Source: Polymyxa betae | Lineage: Eukaryota; Endomyxa; Phytomyxea; Plasmodiophorida; Plasmodiophoridae | Reading direction: 5' to 3' | Length of the DNA: 64,000 bases | NCBI GenBank assembly: GCA_003693705.1 | Contig: RBZT01000751.1 | Coordinates: forward strand, 62,001-126,000 | Part shown: positions 8,949 through 21,368 of the stretch, piece after piece | How positions within the stretch are numbered: the first letter of the stretch is position 1 | Layout: each line of letters opens with the position of its first letter | The notes under the pieces: generated by a model | Databases searched by the model: none | What the model saw: only the letters and a program-made list of their open reading frames with translations | What the model was told of the DNA's origin: nothing | Made by a program: the position numbers and the translations under genes

Positions 8949-11826
8949 TTAAATCAGATGGTTCGTCGACATTCTCGTTTGCTCGGCACGACTTATTTTT
9001 GCCATGGCTTCCTCCTCCAGTTTTTGATGAATGGCCCTATGGCGACAGCAATTAGCTAGATTGTCATTAGAAGAAAAAACAATTGGGCTTACAGAAGTAA
9101 TAACTCTATACGAGCCATGGATCCAGCCGATGTGATCAGTGTATAATTCTGGATAAGAATCGGTGCGAAGCAGATCTTGAGTACTAAAGGAATCAGGACG
9201 GCGCATAATTCTAAGTTGCCGCCGGTGGCAATTAAGAATATCGTCAGGCCGAACATCAATGTGTCGACCAGCACAATGGAGTGCATGATCGTCAACAAAC
9301 CCTCAGCGCCTGGCGAACCCCACCACCGGAAACTGTTTTCGAGATCATCTCCGTTCGCCTGTTCTAGCTTGGAGCCTCCAAATGATGCTATTAATCGATA
9401 GGTATAGAGATGCCTTTTGTGAGCGACTTTCGATTGCTGCAGCTCGCTCTCCGAGGCCTGCCGTATGTGCTCTCTTAATGAGGTCGATCGTCTTCGGTCT
9501 AGTTCACGCTTTCTGGCAATCTCTTCAGCTGGCTTTTTTAAACTTTTCCTGACCGATTGTCTGAAACCGTGATGACCATCCTGATGTGCACTCCCTCTTC
9601 TCGAAGGACTGTCGCTTTTTGAATCCATTATCGAGTGAGGATCGTCAAAGCGATTCGCGCTTGGACTTTCCTCTCTGCGGCTTCCAGAATACGACACCGA
9701 GTTCTCATGGTCTGACGTCACACTCATCCGTCTCTGAAGCCCCTTTTCATTATGTCCAGACGAACGGCTGTGATTGGCAGGATTCGCTGCAGATAGAGAT
9801 AGGCTTAATCGACGTGGACTTGATGCTGGAAGCTGCGGTTGGCTTCCTTGTCGTCCCATTTCGTGGGTCGACGAGTGTGAAGCGATCGGTTGACTGCCAC
9901 GTCTCGGCCCAGAATCGCTGGTCAAAGCTTGCGACGGCAGGGTAACGGGGCCCTGTCCTTCCGCTGCTGATTGCACCGGAAGATGGGCAAGACCGTCATA
10001 GGAGCGTCGGGGAGTCAATCGTTGATCTGGTAGGGACCCCTGCCTTGGAGAATTAGTCGAAAGTGATGGCTGATTAAGTCGCCGGGACGTATTAGTCTCG
10101 GAAGCCAGCCTAGGTCCATTTGCATCCGTTATCAGCGCTTGCTGTATTGGGTTCAGTCTTTTAGATCCGGATCCATCTAGACCCAGATTTGCAGGGTTTT
10201 GGTTGACAAGCGTCGTGCGAGAATCATGTGAAGAATAGGGACTGTGCGGCTGCTCCTTCAATATATCTCCAACCTTTTTCTCTTCGGATTCTGGGGTAGG
10301 TTTGCCGAGATGCCACGGCGTCAGTTTAGCATGATACTGTTTACTCACATTACGGCGGATAACTGAGAGTCTGGCAGCGATGCGTAATGAAACCTTTCGA
10401 AACTGAGCCAATGGATATCCGGCACCTCCAAGTTGAGTCTGAGATTCGTGGAGAGCCAATCCATGTTCTTCAACTGAATTCAGAGAAGCTTTCCTGTTAG
10501 TCATAGGTCCGCTCTGCCTCGTATAAAAATCCTCAGATCTTATCGTAGTGCCTTCGTCTCCAATGGTGTTAGATTCTGGAGCGGTTTGATTTGATTTATA
10601 TTTATGCTTAGTCACCGCTAACTGTGTAAACTAAAGACATCGTTAAACAATCGTGTTTCAATCTTGAGTGCAGCTTACTTTAGCAGCTGCCATTTTCACA
10701 AGGTCTTCTCTTCGTCTTTCTCGTAATGCTTTATGTTGAATCCAAGCATCCACCACATTCTGCGACATCCGTTCACGCTTAGGAGAACTATTTCCTGCCT
10801 TAAACGCCATCATCGTCAGATGCTGAAATGTGTTTGCACTTATGTACTTACTTTGCCCACAAAGTCTTGGTCAGTGTCGATGACTATCTTAGGTGAATCG
10901 GTATCGTGGGCTTGCTGGATCTCGTGCAAGCCGAATCTGTTCACTCTGTCTTGAAAATCATGTAGATTCTTCCTGGTGAATTTACGGCTGTCAATCAGGA
11001 AATCATGGCACATATTCATTATTCGTGAATTGACGTGATAGACATAGAGAAACGATAAAAGTTCCCAGGCAACTGCAGAATAAAACCCGACGTTGGAATT
11101 CAGATCAAGAAAGCGGACGCGAGCCCAGCGTGCCATGACCATAGCCACAACAACAACCCCAGCAGTGAGACGAATTTCTGTTAATTGCAAACACACTTCG
11201 TAAATGGCAAGACGAAGATAGCGGACGTAGGAGAAGTCGCTGGATGATTCCTCAGTATCACTAACGAATTGCATGAAGAATACTTCACGATACATCAGCC
11301 ATGCCAGTTTACGCCTGGCGTACTTAATCTGCAGAGAACGGAACATTACTCTAATTACAGGAAACGCCACGTCCACTGGGATGGATTCCAACATATTGAG
11401 CATATCTGTGACACCTGAATGAATCGTCTGATCATCCCATCTTTTCAACGTGCTGACTACAATTTTTAATGTGCCCATAATCGTAGTACACATGCCCATA
11501 TAGAGCATAATCCCCATTAGAAAAAGGATATGCAAACTGTGAAGCGAATCGTTCAGCTGGTTACCATTCTCAAATCCAATGCCGCTTGAGATATTTGTAA
11601 TAACCGAGCTGGATTCAATCAGAGAAAGAAACATGGAGATCATGGCAGCCACAGAAAGCTCTCGATAGACGTTTTGTAGAAGCTCCATATGTTCAGGACG
11701 CCCTTTCAGTAAGTCTTCTACTTTGGAGCGAAATAACCCAAATATAACTGAAATAACCAACATGATGATGCGAACAACGGCGGCAAGGTCCGGTTCCTGA
11801 ACATCGTCATCGATAGAGAGGGACAT
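8949..11826 (-). CDS. MLO-like seven-TM protein 1, with long inter-TM loop
   Basis: Four exons (10852-11826, 10679-10822, 9093-10621, 8949-9036) give about 911 residues. Family features: after TM1, RPEHMELLQNVYRELSVAAMISMF matches the MLO segment that leads into TM2; then SLHILFLMGIMLYMGMCTTIM (TM3) and KRWDDQ. TM4 and TM5 are LTAGVVVVAMVMARW and VAWELLSFLYVYHV. TM6-TM7 follow WWGSPGAEGLLTIMHSIV, like the FWF-x-RP-xx-LLFLIHF part of plant MLO. Plant MLO proteins act in membrane calcium signalling and powdery-mildew susceptibility; the role here is unknown. Between TM5 and TM6 lies a ~500-residue Ser/Pro/Arg-rich disordered loop, absent from plant MLO. The last exon (88 bases) has the same length and phase as in the neighbour at 12459. 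Confidence 0.8.
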
Positions 11827-12458
11827 GTCTACCTAGAGCGAATGACGTACACGTTTGCCTGCATAGTAAATGACATAGTGTGCCGGTTTAAATGGGTCAT
11901 TTCCTGCACTATTTCAGGTAGATGCTCAGCACTGCAAAATTTGGCATAAAAGCAATAACGCGACGACGGAAACCAGACAAGGAATCTGCAGTAGATATAT
12001 CCCATGAACACAGTAGTCTGAGTAGTCAGTAGTGTCAGCAATTATAAAATGAAACCAAACGTCTGTAACGAAACTGACACTTGTACACAAGTGCGCAATG
12101 TTTGCAGTTAATAATAAGTGGCGCTGTTTGCTAAAATCAAGGCGCTGTTGCCTGTTTGCTAAATCAGGCTTGATCTCCTGAAAAATTCAAAAAATTCTGT
12201 CATGGCTTCACAACTGCACCTTAGCGACTTGTCCGCGATTCAGAACTTTGCCGAATTTCGATAGCGCTAATCAAGATTCAAGAAGGCAAAACGACGAAGT
12301 TCGAAATCAAATTTGGTGTTGACGACTCCGTTTAAATTTGTGCATCATTTGGGTACGATTGGTACGCCGCCCTTAGAGGTTTTCATTCTGACAGTACACG
12401 ATCATGGACGATCTTGAGGTGAAATTGATGCCGGGTTTTCCGATAGGCTAGGCAATAG
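11827..12458. promoter_or_regulatory. Divergent intergenic region between two MLO-like genes
   Basis: About 630 bases separate the two start codons, so both promoters must lie here. An imperfect direct repeat, GGCGCTGTT(T/G)..TGTTTGCTAAA, occurs twice around 12120-12166. A short minus-strand ORF (11829-12041) just upstream of the start of MLO-like 1 ends one codon before its ATG and is taken as 5' leader. No certain TATA element is identified. Confidence 0.45.
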
Positions 12459-14670
12459 ATGCAAATGGACTCCCTTGGCACTGAGGTTGATGAACCAGAT
12501 TTAACAGCCGTTATCCGAATTGGATTACTGACAGTGGCCATCATCTTAGCCTTCATTCAAAAAAGAATTGAAAGTGTGTTAAAAAAACGCCCCGAGCATA
12601 TGGAGCTTTTAGAAAATTTATATCGAGAGCTGTCAACTGGTGCTTTAATATCAATGACATTGTATCTGATAGAGAGCAGCAACATTGTCTCCAGATACAG
12701 CACTGATGTGGAGGAATCGCTAGAGAATCTTCATAAGGTATTCTCGATAGGAATTATTATCTACATGATGATGTGTGCCACAATTATGATGCTCCTTAAA
12801 ATTGTCATTACCTTCTGGAAGGGCTGGGATTTGAAAACCATTCAATCTGAAGTAAATGAACTGACGACACTGCTGAACCTGCATCCTAACAACAGATTTC
12901 GAATTTGGATAACTCGGATAAGACTCGCCTGGCTGATGTACCGCGAAATTTTTCTGATGCATTTCGTTGTCAATGGAGAAAACGACAATCCTAGCGGCAG
13001 TTTTGCATACGTTAGGTATCTGAGGATGGCAATATACGAAGTCAGTCTGCAGTTAACCGATATTCGAGCTACTGCAGCTATTGTGATCCTGTTCATCATC
13101 GCTTTCAGATGGGCCCGAGTTCGATTGCTGTATTTGATAGCCGACGCTGGAACATTTGGGGCGATCATATGGGAGTTTGGCAGCCTTTTGTATATGATTC
13201 ATGTCAATCATCGATTGAGTTTTATCAATTGCAATTTTATGATCGACACCAATCGATTCACAAAAGAAAACCTCTCTGCGTTCCAAGTAAAGGTCCAACA
13301 ATTCGAGCTGAAAGAAGTTGTCCAAGCTCACGATACTGAACGACACCGGATTGTTATCGATCCGCCAGGTGCTTACCAGACCCGTCAGCAGATAATAACT
13401 ACTATACATGAAGTAATTCAGTCACCAGCAACAAGATACCTTTTTGACCGGTGGCTTAGTACAAAACAAAGTCGACCTTGGCGAAAAACAAGCGCGTGAT
13501 GCCGGTCACCGATCTATCAGCCAAAACTGACATGATAGTTCGCAAGGCAGCCTTAAAGGTTTAATTTTTATACCGAGCAGTTTCGTATGCTGAAGCGCTG
13601 GGACAGTTCAGAAAACGACGCCGCTCTCTGGTGAAAAAATGGAATCTGGTGAAAGTCGGGAGGGTTGCCCTAATTCACTTAGTAAAGCATTACCCATTCC
13701 TCAGACTTCGAGAGTGAGTGCCCATTAGAGAATTCATTGCGCTTATTGATCGTCGTCTGTTAGTTGCTGAGTTCTTACCAGAGCTCATCCAAGAGCTCAT
13801 CGTCTAGGAGCGGCGAGGAGCCTTACGATGAGCACAAACCGCTGAAGAATTTCGAACAGCCGAAGCTGCCACTTTGTGTCGTCGCTCGGCTGGCTGTGCT
13901 CCGAAGCCAAGCAAAGAAACGAAGGGGCAGGCAAAAACCTTCGCCAAGGGATCATTCCTCAGCCGCAGAATCGAATATCAGGCAACAATCTTTGCCACCA
14001 CATCGTTCTTCGGCAGGAGAATCAAAGGGATCAAGTCGCGATAGTAGTCAACAAGGATATCGGAACAGCCCCAGACGCAGCTTGAAGAAATCAGAGGAGC
14101 GCACTATGATTCACGAGCTGGAGCAGAAAAGGATGATGTCACTGAAAGAAAGAATGGATAGCGATAGTATGTCGCTGAAATCAGTAAGAAGGAGTTCTGC
14201 TGCAACTACCAGATCTTCCCACTACACAATGGAGCTAATATCTTCATTTGGTGGTGCAAAACTTGAACATGGGCGATCAACAGACTTGGTCAACGCTCTG
14301 AAATGGTGGGCCTGTCCCGGTCCAAATGGGCTTTTGGCTATTTTGCATGAGATTATCATTGTCGACTCTATTGCAGCTGGCGTGGTGCTTTATCTTTTTA
14401 TAACAGCTCCTACTGCAAGTTTGCTGATTATTGCTGTTCCAATTGCCGCAAAATTTCTACTCGCTCCGTTACTGTTGCAGTATTTCACAATGGCAACGTC
14501 TTCAGGACCACTAGCACGTGTCGAGCTTATTGTCTTGTACGTTCTCACAATGGTTAAAAAAAATCATTGATATCCAGTTTAGGGCAATCCATCAAAAACT
14601 GGAGGAAGACGCCATCGTTAACTTCGCTGAAGATGCAACAAGGAATGAAGCTGCAACTGTACGTTCCTAA
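12459..14670 (+). CDS. MLO-like seven-TM protein 2
   Basis: Six exons: 12459-13470, 13521-13558, 13607-13648, a 9-base microexon 13705-13713, 13764-14536 and 14583-14670; about 653 residues, phases consistent. It is a clear paralogue of the divergent gene: RPEHMELLENLYRELSTGALISM, LHKVFSIGIIIYMMMCATIMM, then AWLMYREIFLMHFV, YVRYLRMAIYEVSLQLTDIR and WACPGPNGLLAILHEIIIVDS all align. Seven hydrophobic segments are predicted, with about 290 residues of Ser/Arg/Lys-rich loop between TM5 and TM6. The small exons were placed by comparison with paralogue 1 (KALRERRREDLVK against KAALKFRKRRRSLVK). The microexon (codons TSR) has a GTGAGT donor. The final exon encodes AIHQKLEEDA, matching AIHQKLEEEA. 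Confidence 0.78.
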
Positions 14671-14964
14671 TTATATACCTTAGAGCTTGGCACAAGTAGT
14701 GTCGGAGTACCAAACAAGAATGTATATAAAGCCTTAAATTGCATATTCCGATGATATCGTCAACTTGGCAGTAGGCACTGATCGAAATTCCGATTTATTC
14801 ACGATGCAGCTCGCCAGTGGCAAAACCCGATTACGGAATTTTCGAGTTTCAGGTCCGGGTCGTCGGTAAATTAATGACAGAAATTGCGAGCCTGACTTGT
14901 CTATCAGCGACCCTGATCGCTGGAGATTTCTGACCTTTAGTGGCCAGATCTATTTTCTGTCACT

Positions 14965-15435
14965 ATGGGTCGCTGCAAGTTAAAAATCGAACAGATCAAG
15001 GATTCCAAGAAGCGGGCAACCTGCTTCCGTAAGCGGGCCCAAGGTCTTTTAAAGAAAGTAGAAGAGCTTTCGATTCTTTGCAATTGCCAGCTGGCACTTG
15101 TCATTGTAAGTGAGAACAAAACCGTCGTGTCGTTCTCCACCGGTGAAGTTGACTCCATTCTCAATGAAGCAAGACGGATTCATTCCATGAACGAAATGTA
15201 TAATAACCCGTCGCCTGTCGTCGCCTCAGAATGCCGACCAGAGCATATCGCTCCGCCGTATATGCCCCAGTACTACGACGGCTTAGGCATGATGGGATCA
15301 GAGGAAGTCAGGAACGAAGCGCCCTCTGGCGCTATCCCAGCCATTCCTATCAACGACATTGACTTTACACCAAGGCAACCAGATTCATTACCGCCTGCCC
15401 AGCTGCAAATGCCCTATCCATTCTCGTCTTTGTGA
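14965..15435 (+). CDS. MADS-box transcription factor, MEF2-like
   Basis: A single exon of 156 codons. Residues 1-57 are a MADS box: MGRCKLKIEQIKDSKKRATC, then FRKRAQGLLKKVEELSILCN and ALVIVSENK. The ELSILCNCQLALVI part resembles MEF2/type II (ELSVLCDCEIALII) more than SRF. After about residue 72 the sequence is Pro-rich and low complexity (PPYMPQYYDGLGMM ... PPAQLQMPYPF), as expected for an activation domain. It should bind a CArG-like element as a dimer in the nucleus. No plant-type K box is seen. The start is the first ATG and gives the canonical N-terminus. Confidence 0.9.
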   Translation: MGRCKLKIEQIKDSKKRATCFRKRAQGLLKKVEELSILCNCQLALVIVSENKTVVSFSTGEVDSILNEARRIHSMNEMYNNPSPVVASECRPEHIAPPYMPQYYDGLGMMGSEEVRNEAPSGAIPAIPINDIDFTPRQPDSLPPAQLQMPYPFSSL

Positions 15436-15655
15436 CGCCAAGATTCCTGTGGATCATGTAATTTAAGTATAAATTATTTTAATGTTTGCATCTCCACTTC
15501 GCCACTTCCAATAAAATCTAAAAATACACCCTCCGTGAGTGTGTAGAAGTTCATGACTTACAGCAGATTTCCAAAATCATGCTCTCATCTTTCAAATGTT
15601 TGGAAATTGATGGTTCATAAAAGCTGGGAGAGTTAACAGTGCTCGCAGGGTCACG

Positions 15656-16688
15656 ATGTTGCTGGCCGCTCAGAAGTACAAACCGCCCAAACGGTCAGCT
15701 TTGAAGAGCCGGAACAGAAGGTATCTTACGAAAATGTGATGATTTGCTGCTGTAGATGATTTCTGTGTAGCCGCTCTCCTCCGGGATCGTAAACCTCGAA
15801 TTCCAGTCTTGAATGCTGGATTGAAGTTTGGGGTTTATGAGATTCTAAGGGCGTCCTACGTCCCTTTTCAGAGCTGGCAGTATTTCACCCATACATAGAA
15901 CTTGATATTTGCAATGGTACAGAGCCACAATCGGCTTTATGGCGAAACACAAATACCTCTGATCGTTATTGACGAGAGGGTGTTGTCAGGCACGTTTCTG
16001 TTCGCCCTTGCAATCCATATTTCACCCAACCGCTCCGGAACTGCTGGATAGGTTACATGGCCATTTTGTTACAAATACTTGATACATATCAGCAGATTGT
16101 TGGTTTAAAACGTTGTTAGGGCTGAATCATCTCCATGATTGGGTCCGAAACTTAACAGAGCTCTATGTGAGTAGTGCTGCTGTTGTCAGCGAAGGGGCCT
16201 TTTTAAGTTATTTCTATTATCAGTTCAGTCTAAATTGGATGCCACTTTGAGCCTTCAAATGCCTTTCTTTCAGGAAAAAACCAACAAGATTTCTTAAGAC
16301 TCAGCGGTTTGCTAGTTGGAATTAGGTGTTTCTAACATACTTGAAATGAAATTGATAAAATATGTATCAGACAATTTAGCTCTCGACTGACTTCTCGGGC
16401 CATCTAGTTCATGTAAGGGTTGAAAGAAACGAATTAATCCATTAACAATGGACCCGGGCTGCTGCCGTTGGAAACTCAAACGTTGGTTGACATATCCAGC
16501 TCCAATCTCAGACGGATATCTTCCGCTTAATGACACTGGTCGCATCCATCGAAGATGTTTTTAGCCAGCAGATACAGGAGATTGAGCATGACAGTAAGTT
16601 TACACGGAACTTGGCGCTTTCAAATATTCGAGAAGAATCATGTTATTTTAATGTCGGAAAATGGACAGTTCTAGAAAACAAGCCATAA
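15656..16688 (+). other. Unresolved, possibly broken gene
   Basis: Several open segments look coding but I could not join them into one frame. They include ALLRDRKPRIPVLNAGLKFG (about 15770-15830), HPTAPELLDRLHGHFVTNT (about 16020-16078) and, in the same frame after a TGA, LNHLHDWVRNLTELY (16123-16164) and VVSEGAFLSYFYYQFSLNW (about 16184-16240). A further segment, QQIQEIEHDSKFTRNL, ends at 16688. GT-AG signals occur between some segments. The order of motifs faintly recalls fucosyltransferase-like enzymes, but I do not assign it. It is either an intron-rich gene whose splice sites I cannot resolve, or a decaying gene. Confidence 0.3.
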
Positions 16689-16713
16689 TCGTAATTGTAC
16701 AATAGCCCTCAAG

Positions 16714-17545
16714 ATGATGCTCAAGATTCTTATAATGACAGTATTGATTGCACATTCAGTCCAACAAGGTAGGATTGGATGATAACCACTACTCATGAAA
16801 CTTAAGATTCATAGGAAGGGCTCAACTTCAAATCAATATCGGAGAATTAATAGGTACTTTGAAAGCATCTGCAGTGTTAAATGCTTCCATTTCCAACCCT
16901 GTACTTTTTCAACCACATGTTTCAGCCATTTCGAACAAATCGTATTCGTCAACAGCAAAGATTTTGTTAAATATGTCGACAGACCCCGGCCCTAGACCGA
17001 CTAAACTTGGTGACATCGCAAAGGTCACACCATCGATCTCAAGCGTTGTAAGCTCCAGCGTCACATCATCAGACCCTACTTCAATCCCTACAAATCAACC
17101 GAACACAAGTGAAACTCCATCGCCAAGTTCTGTTATACCGACGACCAGTTCTATATCGTTAATTCCGACTAGATCTCTAAAACCTTCAACTAATCGTACA
17201 ACGGCCGCAACGAGCCCTGCTAGGACAACTAGCCTTGCAACATCGCAGCCGTCAACAACTGAAGCAATCGGGGCGATTGGTTCTTCTAGCGCGCCGAGTC
17301 CGAATGCAACCGATGCCAATCAGAACGTAACTTCACCCCCAGAAACAATAGTTCGTAACAGCACAGCACCAACAAAAAGGACTGAGCCGACATCGTTCAG
17401 TACTACAGCGCCCAACGACAATCGGCAAATCCTCCAACCAGCAACATTATCTCCAGTGAAAATAGCCAATATAGATAGTAAGAACACCGCTACAACGGCG
17501 TCATTGTCACTGCTGCTTCTCTTCGCTTTACTGCTTCACCTATGA
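16714..17545 (+). CDS. Ser/Thr-rich secreted mucin-like protein, probable GPI anchor
   Basis: Two exons (16714-16768 and 16854-17545, 85-base intron) give about 248 residues. Exon 1 is a signal peptide, MMLKILIMTVLIAHSVQQ. The mature part is almost entirely Ser, Thr, Pro, Ala and Asn, with several N-glycosylation sequons (NAS, NMS, NRT, NAT, NVT, NST), typical of a heavily glycosylated surface protein. The C-terminus ends in a purely hydrophobic tail (SLSLLLLFALLLHL) preceded by small residues, which fits a GPI-attachment signal. No folded domain is seen. It is most likely displayed on the cell surface or wall. The signal exon is separate from the mucin exon. Confidence 0.75.
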
Positions 17546-17611
17546 ATATGTCTTTAAAATTCATTGTTACATTTGCATAAATTTTAAAGTCCATGGAAAA
17601 CATGGGAAAAC

Positions 17612-18265
17612 TTATAATCCTTGTTTTTCGAGGGATGGGCGAAATAGGACAGTTTGTTTCCAGTTCTCGGCTCGAGCGATTTCATCCCGAATTGCTTGAA
17701 AGACCTCGTTAGCGTTATGCTTTACTGCGTCAAGCTCCATCGTTTGCCCTTCGGCAAAATTAACCTATCTAATATTTTATAAAGCATACCAAGAAGAAGC
17801 ATCGATCTACTTTAATGGTAGGATGCAATCCCATTCCAATCTCGCTTTTAACGATCAGTTCCTGGGTTTTAAGCTTCTTGCTCGACAAACGACGCAGCAC
17901 TTCCCGGGCGCATTGTGACCTGCTATGAAGCATATCGAACGAGATGACAATCTCCTTCACTCCTCGAAGCAGCGATGATGACATGATCTCGCAATATAAT
18001 GCTCGGGGTTATCTAAGCGGTTACCTGCAAACGCAATTTGACAAAGCTCATTGGCTTCTCTTCCAGTTGAAATACGATTTCAAAAACTGATAGCAAAGTT
18101 TTCGCTTATCAGTATTATTCGAAAAGGGTTTCGCGATCTTATGTTTGACAGGAACTTCTGTATAATAGGCTGTATAATATCGATTCGATGACTCCCAGTA
18201 CATAACTTAGCTATCGATTCCCCCAGTTGTAGTGAATTTGAGAGTACGATCTGAGAATTCGTCAT
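17612..18265 (-). CDS. Unidentified minus-strand gene (3' exons supported)
   Basis: The two 3' exons are convincing: roughly 17811-17987 (VKEIVISFDMLHSRSQCARE, then LRRLSSKKLKTQELIVKSEI) and 17612-17764 (VNFAEGQTMELDAVKHNANE, then AENWKQTVLFRPSLEKQGL, stop TAA), joined by a 46-base phase-0 intron after LHPTIK. Upstream, open segments at 18025-18086 and 18150-18265 (starting MTNSQIVLSNSLQ) may be exons 1-2, but their phases do not join cleanly and competing frames are open there. The C-terminal half is predicted alpha/beta with a final helix. I do not recognise the family. Confidence 0.45.
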
Positions 18266-18376
18266 TTATAAAAGTTCAATTTGGTAAGACTCTAGAGAAG
18301 TTCCTTCACTCTCGGAGGCGGAGCGGTGCTCCCGGCACATAGTGTTCTACCAGTATCACTTGTCAGTATCATACCG

Positions 18377-21368
18377 ATGGCTGCCAATATGACAATCAAC
18401 GCCTTCCGGAAGCACTGCCTCAGGTCGCTAAACGGGTCCATTTCTGCCGCCTCTGCCCTATGCAAGCGAGTTGGAGTTCAGGAAGACATCTCCACGAAGC
18501 TACAAAGCGGTTCGCTTGGTGAAATCTATCGCCGACAAGACGTCTGACGAGTGCAATAGTGCAAGGCGATGATTATGTTCAGGCACTTTTAACGTCGTTG
18601 AGTTCGGTGTCTCTCGAAGATTTCGACAATGCTGTTCGCGATTCGGCTCCCCTGTCGTCTTATAGTAGACTTCGATTCGATCTGACTGCTACTGCTCTTG
18701 AAGCCCTTGCTGATGAAGTTATCACCCGCTCGAAACAAATTGAAGATTCAGTGGCCAATGTTCCAGCTGGTATTTGCGCGTTCAACGATCTAATTCGTAT
18801 TCAATGTTGCAAATGTACAGGTAAACATACATTTGAGAATACGGTTCTGGCGTTGGCAAATCAAGAAATGCTTTTGGCTCCAATTATATCTAGTGCCGAT
18901 TTTATGCAACATGTTCATGCTAATAAGGAGATTCGAGACGCTTCTTCGTCTGCTGATAAGAAAATTACTTCGTACTCAGGTACGTCCAATCATAGATATG
19001 CTTTCTGCAAGGGGCCTGATTACGATCAATTTCTTAGTTGAGAGTGGAATGCGAAAAGATGTTTTTGATTCACTGCTGTCGTACCACGACTCGGTCAAAG
19101 CAAATGGAATCTCTTTGGACCCGGAAAGTAAACGTTTGTTAGAACGATACATTCGTGATTTCCGCCGCAATGGACTCGAGCTTGATGAAGGAACTAGAGA
19201 AAAGTCGGTGAAGTCCATTTCCAGCTCTGATTTTTCACAATTGTTTGCAGAGTGCAAAAGATTCAGAAGGAGATCGCCGACTTGCAAATTCAGTTCCAGC
19301 GCAATCTCGGGGAAGAAGACACTAAATTTGTAATTTCGCCATTCCTGTCGATTGTTACATTTTTACTCTGTGAAACAGACGTTTACAACTGAGGAGCTGG
19401 AGGGGATGTCACAAGACTTCATTTCCAAGTTAACTCCAGTGCCTGATAAACCCGGCACATTCTACGTCTCCTTGAAATATCCTGAATATGTTCCCGTCAT
19501 GAAGATCTGCAAAGTCGAAGAAACCCGCCGTAAACTTGAATTTGCTTTCAACAGTCGATGTATCAAAGAAAATTCCCCAATATTGGATCGTCTTTGCACG
19601 TTGCGTCACGAGAAAGCTAATCTTTTAGGTTATCCTGACCATGCTTCATATATTCTTGATATTCGCATGGCGAAATCACCTGCTGCGGTTAAAGAGGCAA
19701 GATATCCAGTTTATTGCTCCGCTATAGCTGATAATATTTCAGTTTCTGGAGAAGCTAAACGAACGGCTGGAGCCGTTGGCTGCTAAAGAATTGGCTGAGC
19801 TGCTTGAACTCAAGAAGAAAGAAAAGGCGGAAAGGAACGAGCCGTTTGATGGGCGAATCAACATGTGGGATTTCTCGTACTACCTGAGCCAAAGAGTAAT
19901 AGAATTTTACAACAACTTCGGTTGAGCTTACATTGCTTGACGAATTAGGAAAAACTCAAATATGACATTGACCATGAAGCGTTGAAGTCATACTTCCCCC
20001 TCCCTGTCGTTCTCAAGGGCATGTTCGACATCTATCAGCAACTTCTTTCTCTCAAGTTCAGCGAGGTATATCTCTACAGATTCGCACGGTTCATTCTGAT
20101 TTCATTCATTCAGGTTCCCAATGCTCCCGCTTGGCACGAAGATGTTCAGATGTATGCTGTCCATGACTCAAAGAGCAGCTCTCTTGTTGGGTACTTTTAC
20201 CTAGATTTGCATCCTCGAGACGGTATGCTGTGTAACAATATTTGGTTATTTCTGAGCGGGTAGTCAGGCAAATACGGTCATGCGGCTGTATTTGGCCTAC
20301 AACCTCAGTGTGGCAAGAGTAGCGAATCACCTCAGATTCCTGTGGCAGCAATGGTTGCGAACTTCTCAAAATCGTCGGCCAGCTCTCCTTCCTTATTAAG
20401 GCACCAGGAAGTTGTCACGCTTTTCCATGAATTCGGTACCTTCTTTTATTTCATGATTCCTTCACTCCCAGCTTATCTCAATTGTCAGGCCACGTTATGC
20501 ACCAGCTCTGCTCAAATGTAGAGTACGCCAAATTCTCGGGAACTCGAGTCGAGCGCGATTTTGTTGGTATATAATTGTTTATTGCAAAAACACGACTTGT
20601 TTGTTTAACTCAGATTCATAGAATGTCCTTCGCAAATGCTAGAAAACTGGTGTTGGGAGGCAGTTCCTTTAGCTTTTCTTTCCAGTCACATTGATGATGG
20701 TTCCAAAATCCCTGATGATTTGCTGAAAAAGTTAGCAGCAAGTAAAACCGCCAACGCCGGATTGACGGAAAAACGACAGGTAATCTGTAGATTCTTTTCG
20801 TGCCCTTCCTTTATCGCTGAACGCATCTCAGATTCTCTTTGGCCTTTTCGATCAGTTCATTCACTCTCGCCCTGCTTCTGACACTCAAGCTGTCTACGCT
20901 GAATTCCAGGTTGGACCGAACCAAATCTAGGTCGTTGCAGCCGTTGAATGGTTTTGTAGGAGAAAATATTCGGCATTCCAGTCACTCCAGGCACCAACTT
21001 TGCAGCTTCGTTCGGTCATTTAGCTGGTGGCTACGACAGTCAATATTATGTAAGTTCAGCCACCACGACTTTGATCTGAACGATTAATTGCACCGTTTTA
21101 GGGATACATGTAAGTTTCCATGTTCAGCATAGATCGACTCACCTGAAAGCTACTGAACGACAGGTGGAGCTCGGTGTATTCTTGTGACATGTTCGCATCG
21201 AAGTTCCAAGAGGGTCGCTTACTTGATCCGAAAGCAGGGGACGATTATCGCAAGATGATCTTGGCTGCTGGTGGGTCCAGGGACGCCATCGATAGCGTCA
21301 AAGAATTCCTTGGTCGTGAGCCTAACCAAACCGCTTTTTTGAAGGCGAAAGGTTTGCTGGTCGATTGA
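18377..21368 (+). CDS. M3-family zinc oligopeptidase (thimet oligopeptidase/neurolysin type)
   Basis: Sixteen exons give about 745 residues: 18377-18518, 18560-18769, 18821-18979, 19038-19203, 19251-19329, 19379-19696, 19743-19895, 19949-20065, 20114-20222, 20268-20435, 20489-20566, 20622-20779, 20832-20909, 20960-21049, an 8-base microexon 21102-21109, and 21164-21368. All phases are consistent. The zinc site HEFGHVMHQ is split by an intron, followed by the family ligand region [31 protein letters not shown] is another M3 signature, and it proves the microexon (Gly-Tyr-Met). The enzyme cleaves short peptides. The N-terminus ([19 protein letters not shown]) could be a mitochondrial presequence. 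Intron 6 (19697-19742) begins GC, not GT. Confidence 0.93.

Noticed and set aside
11829-12041. Minus ORF of 70 codons upstream of MLO-like 1
   Set aside because: Ends one codon before the MLO-like start and shows no motif; taken as 5' leader.
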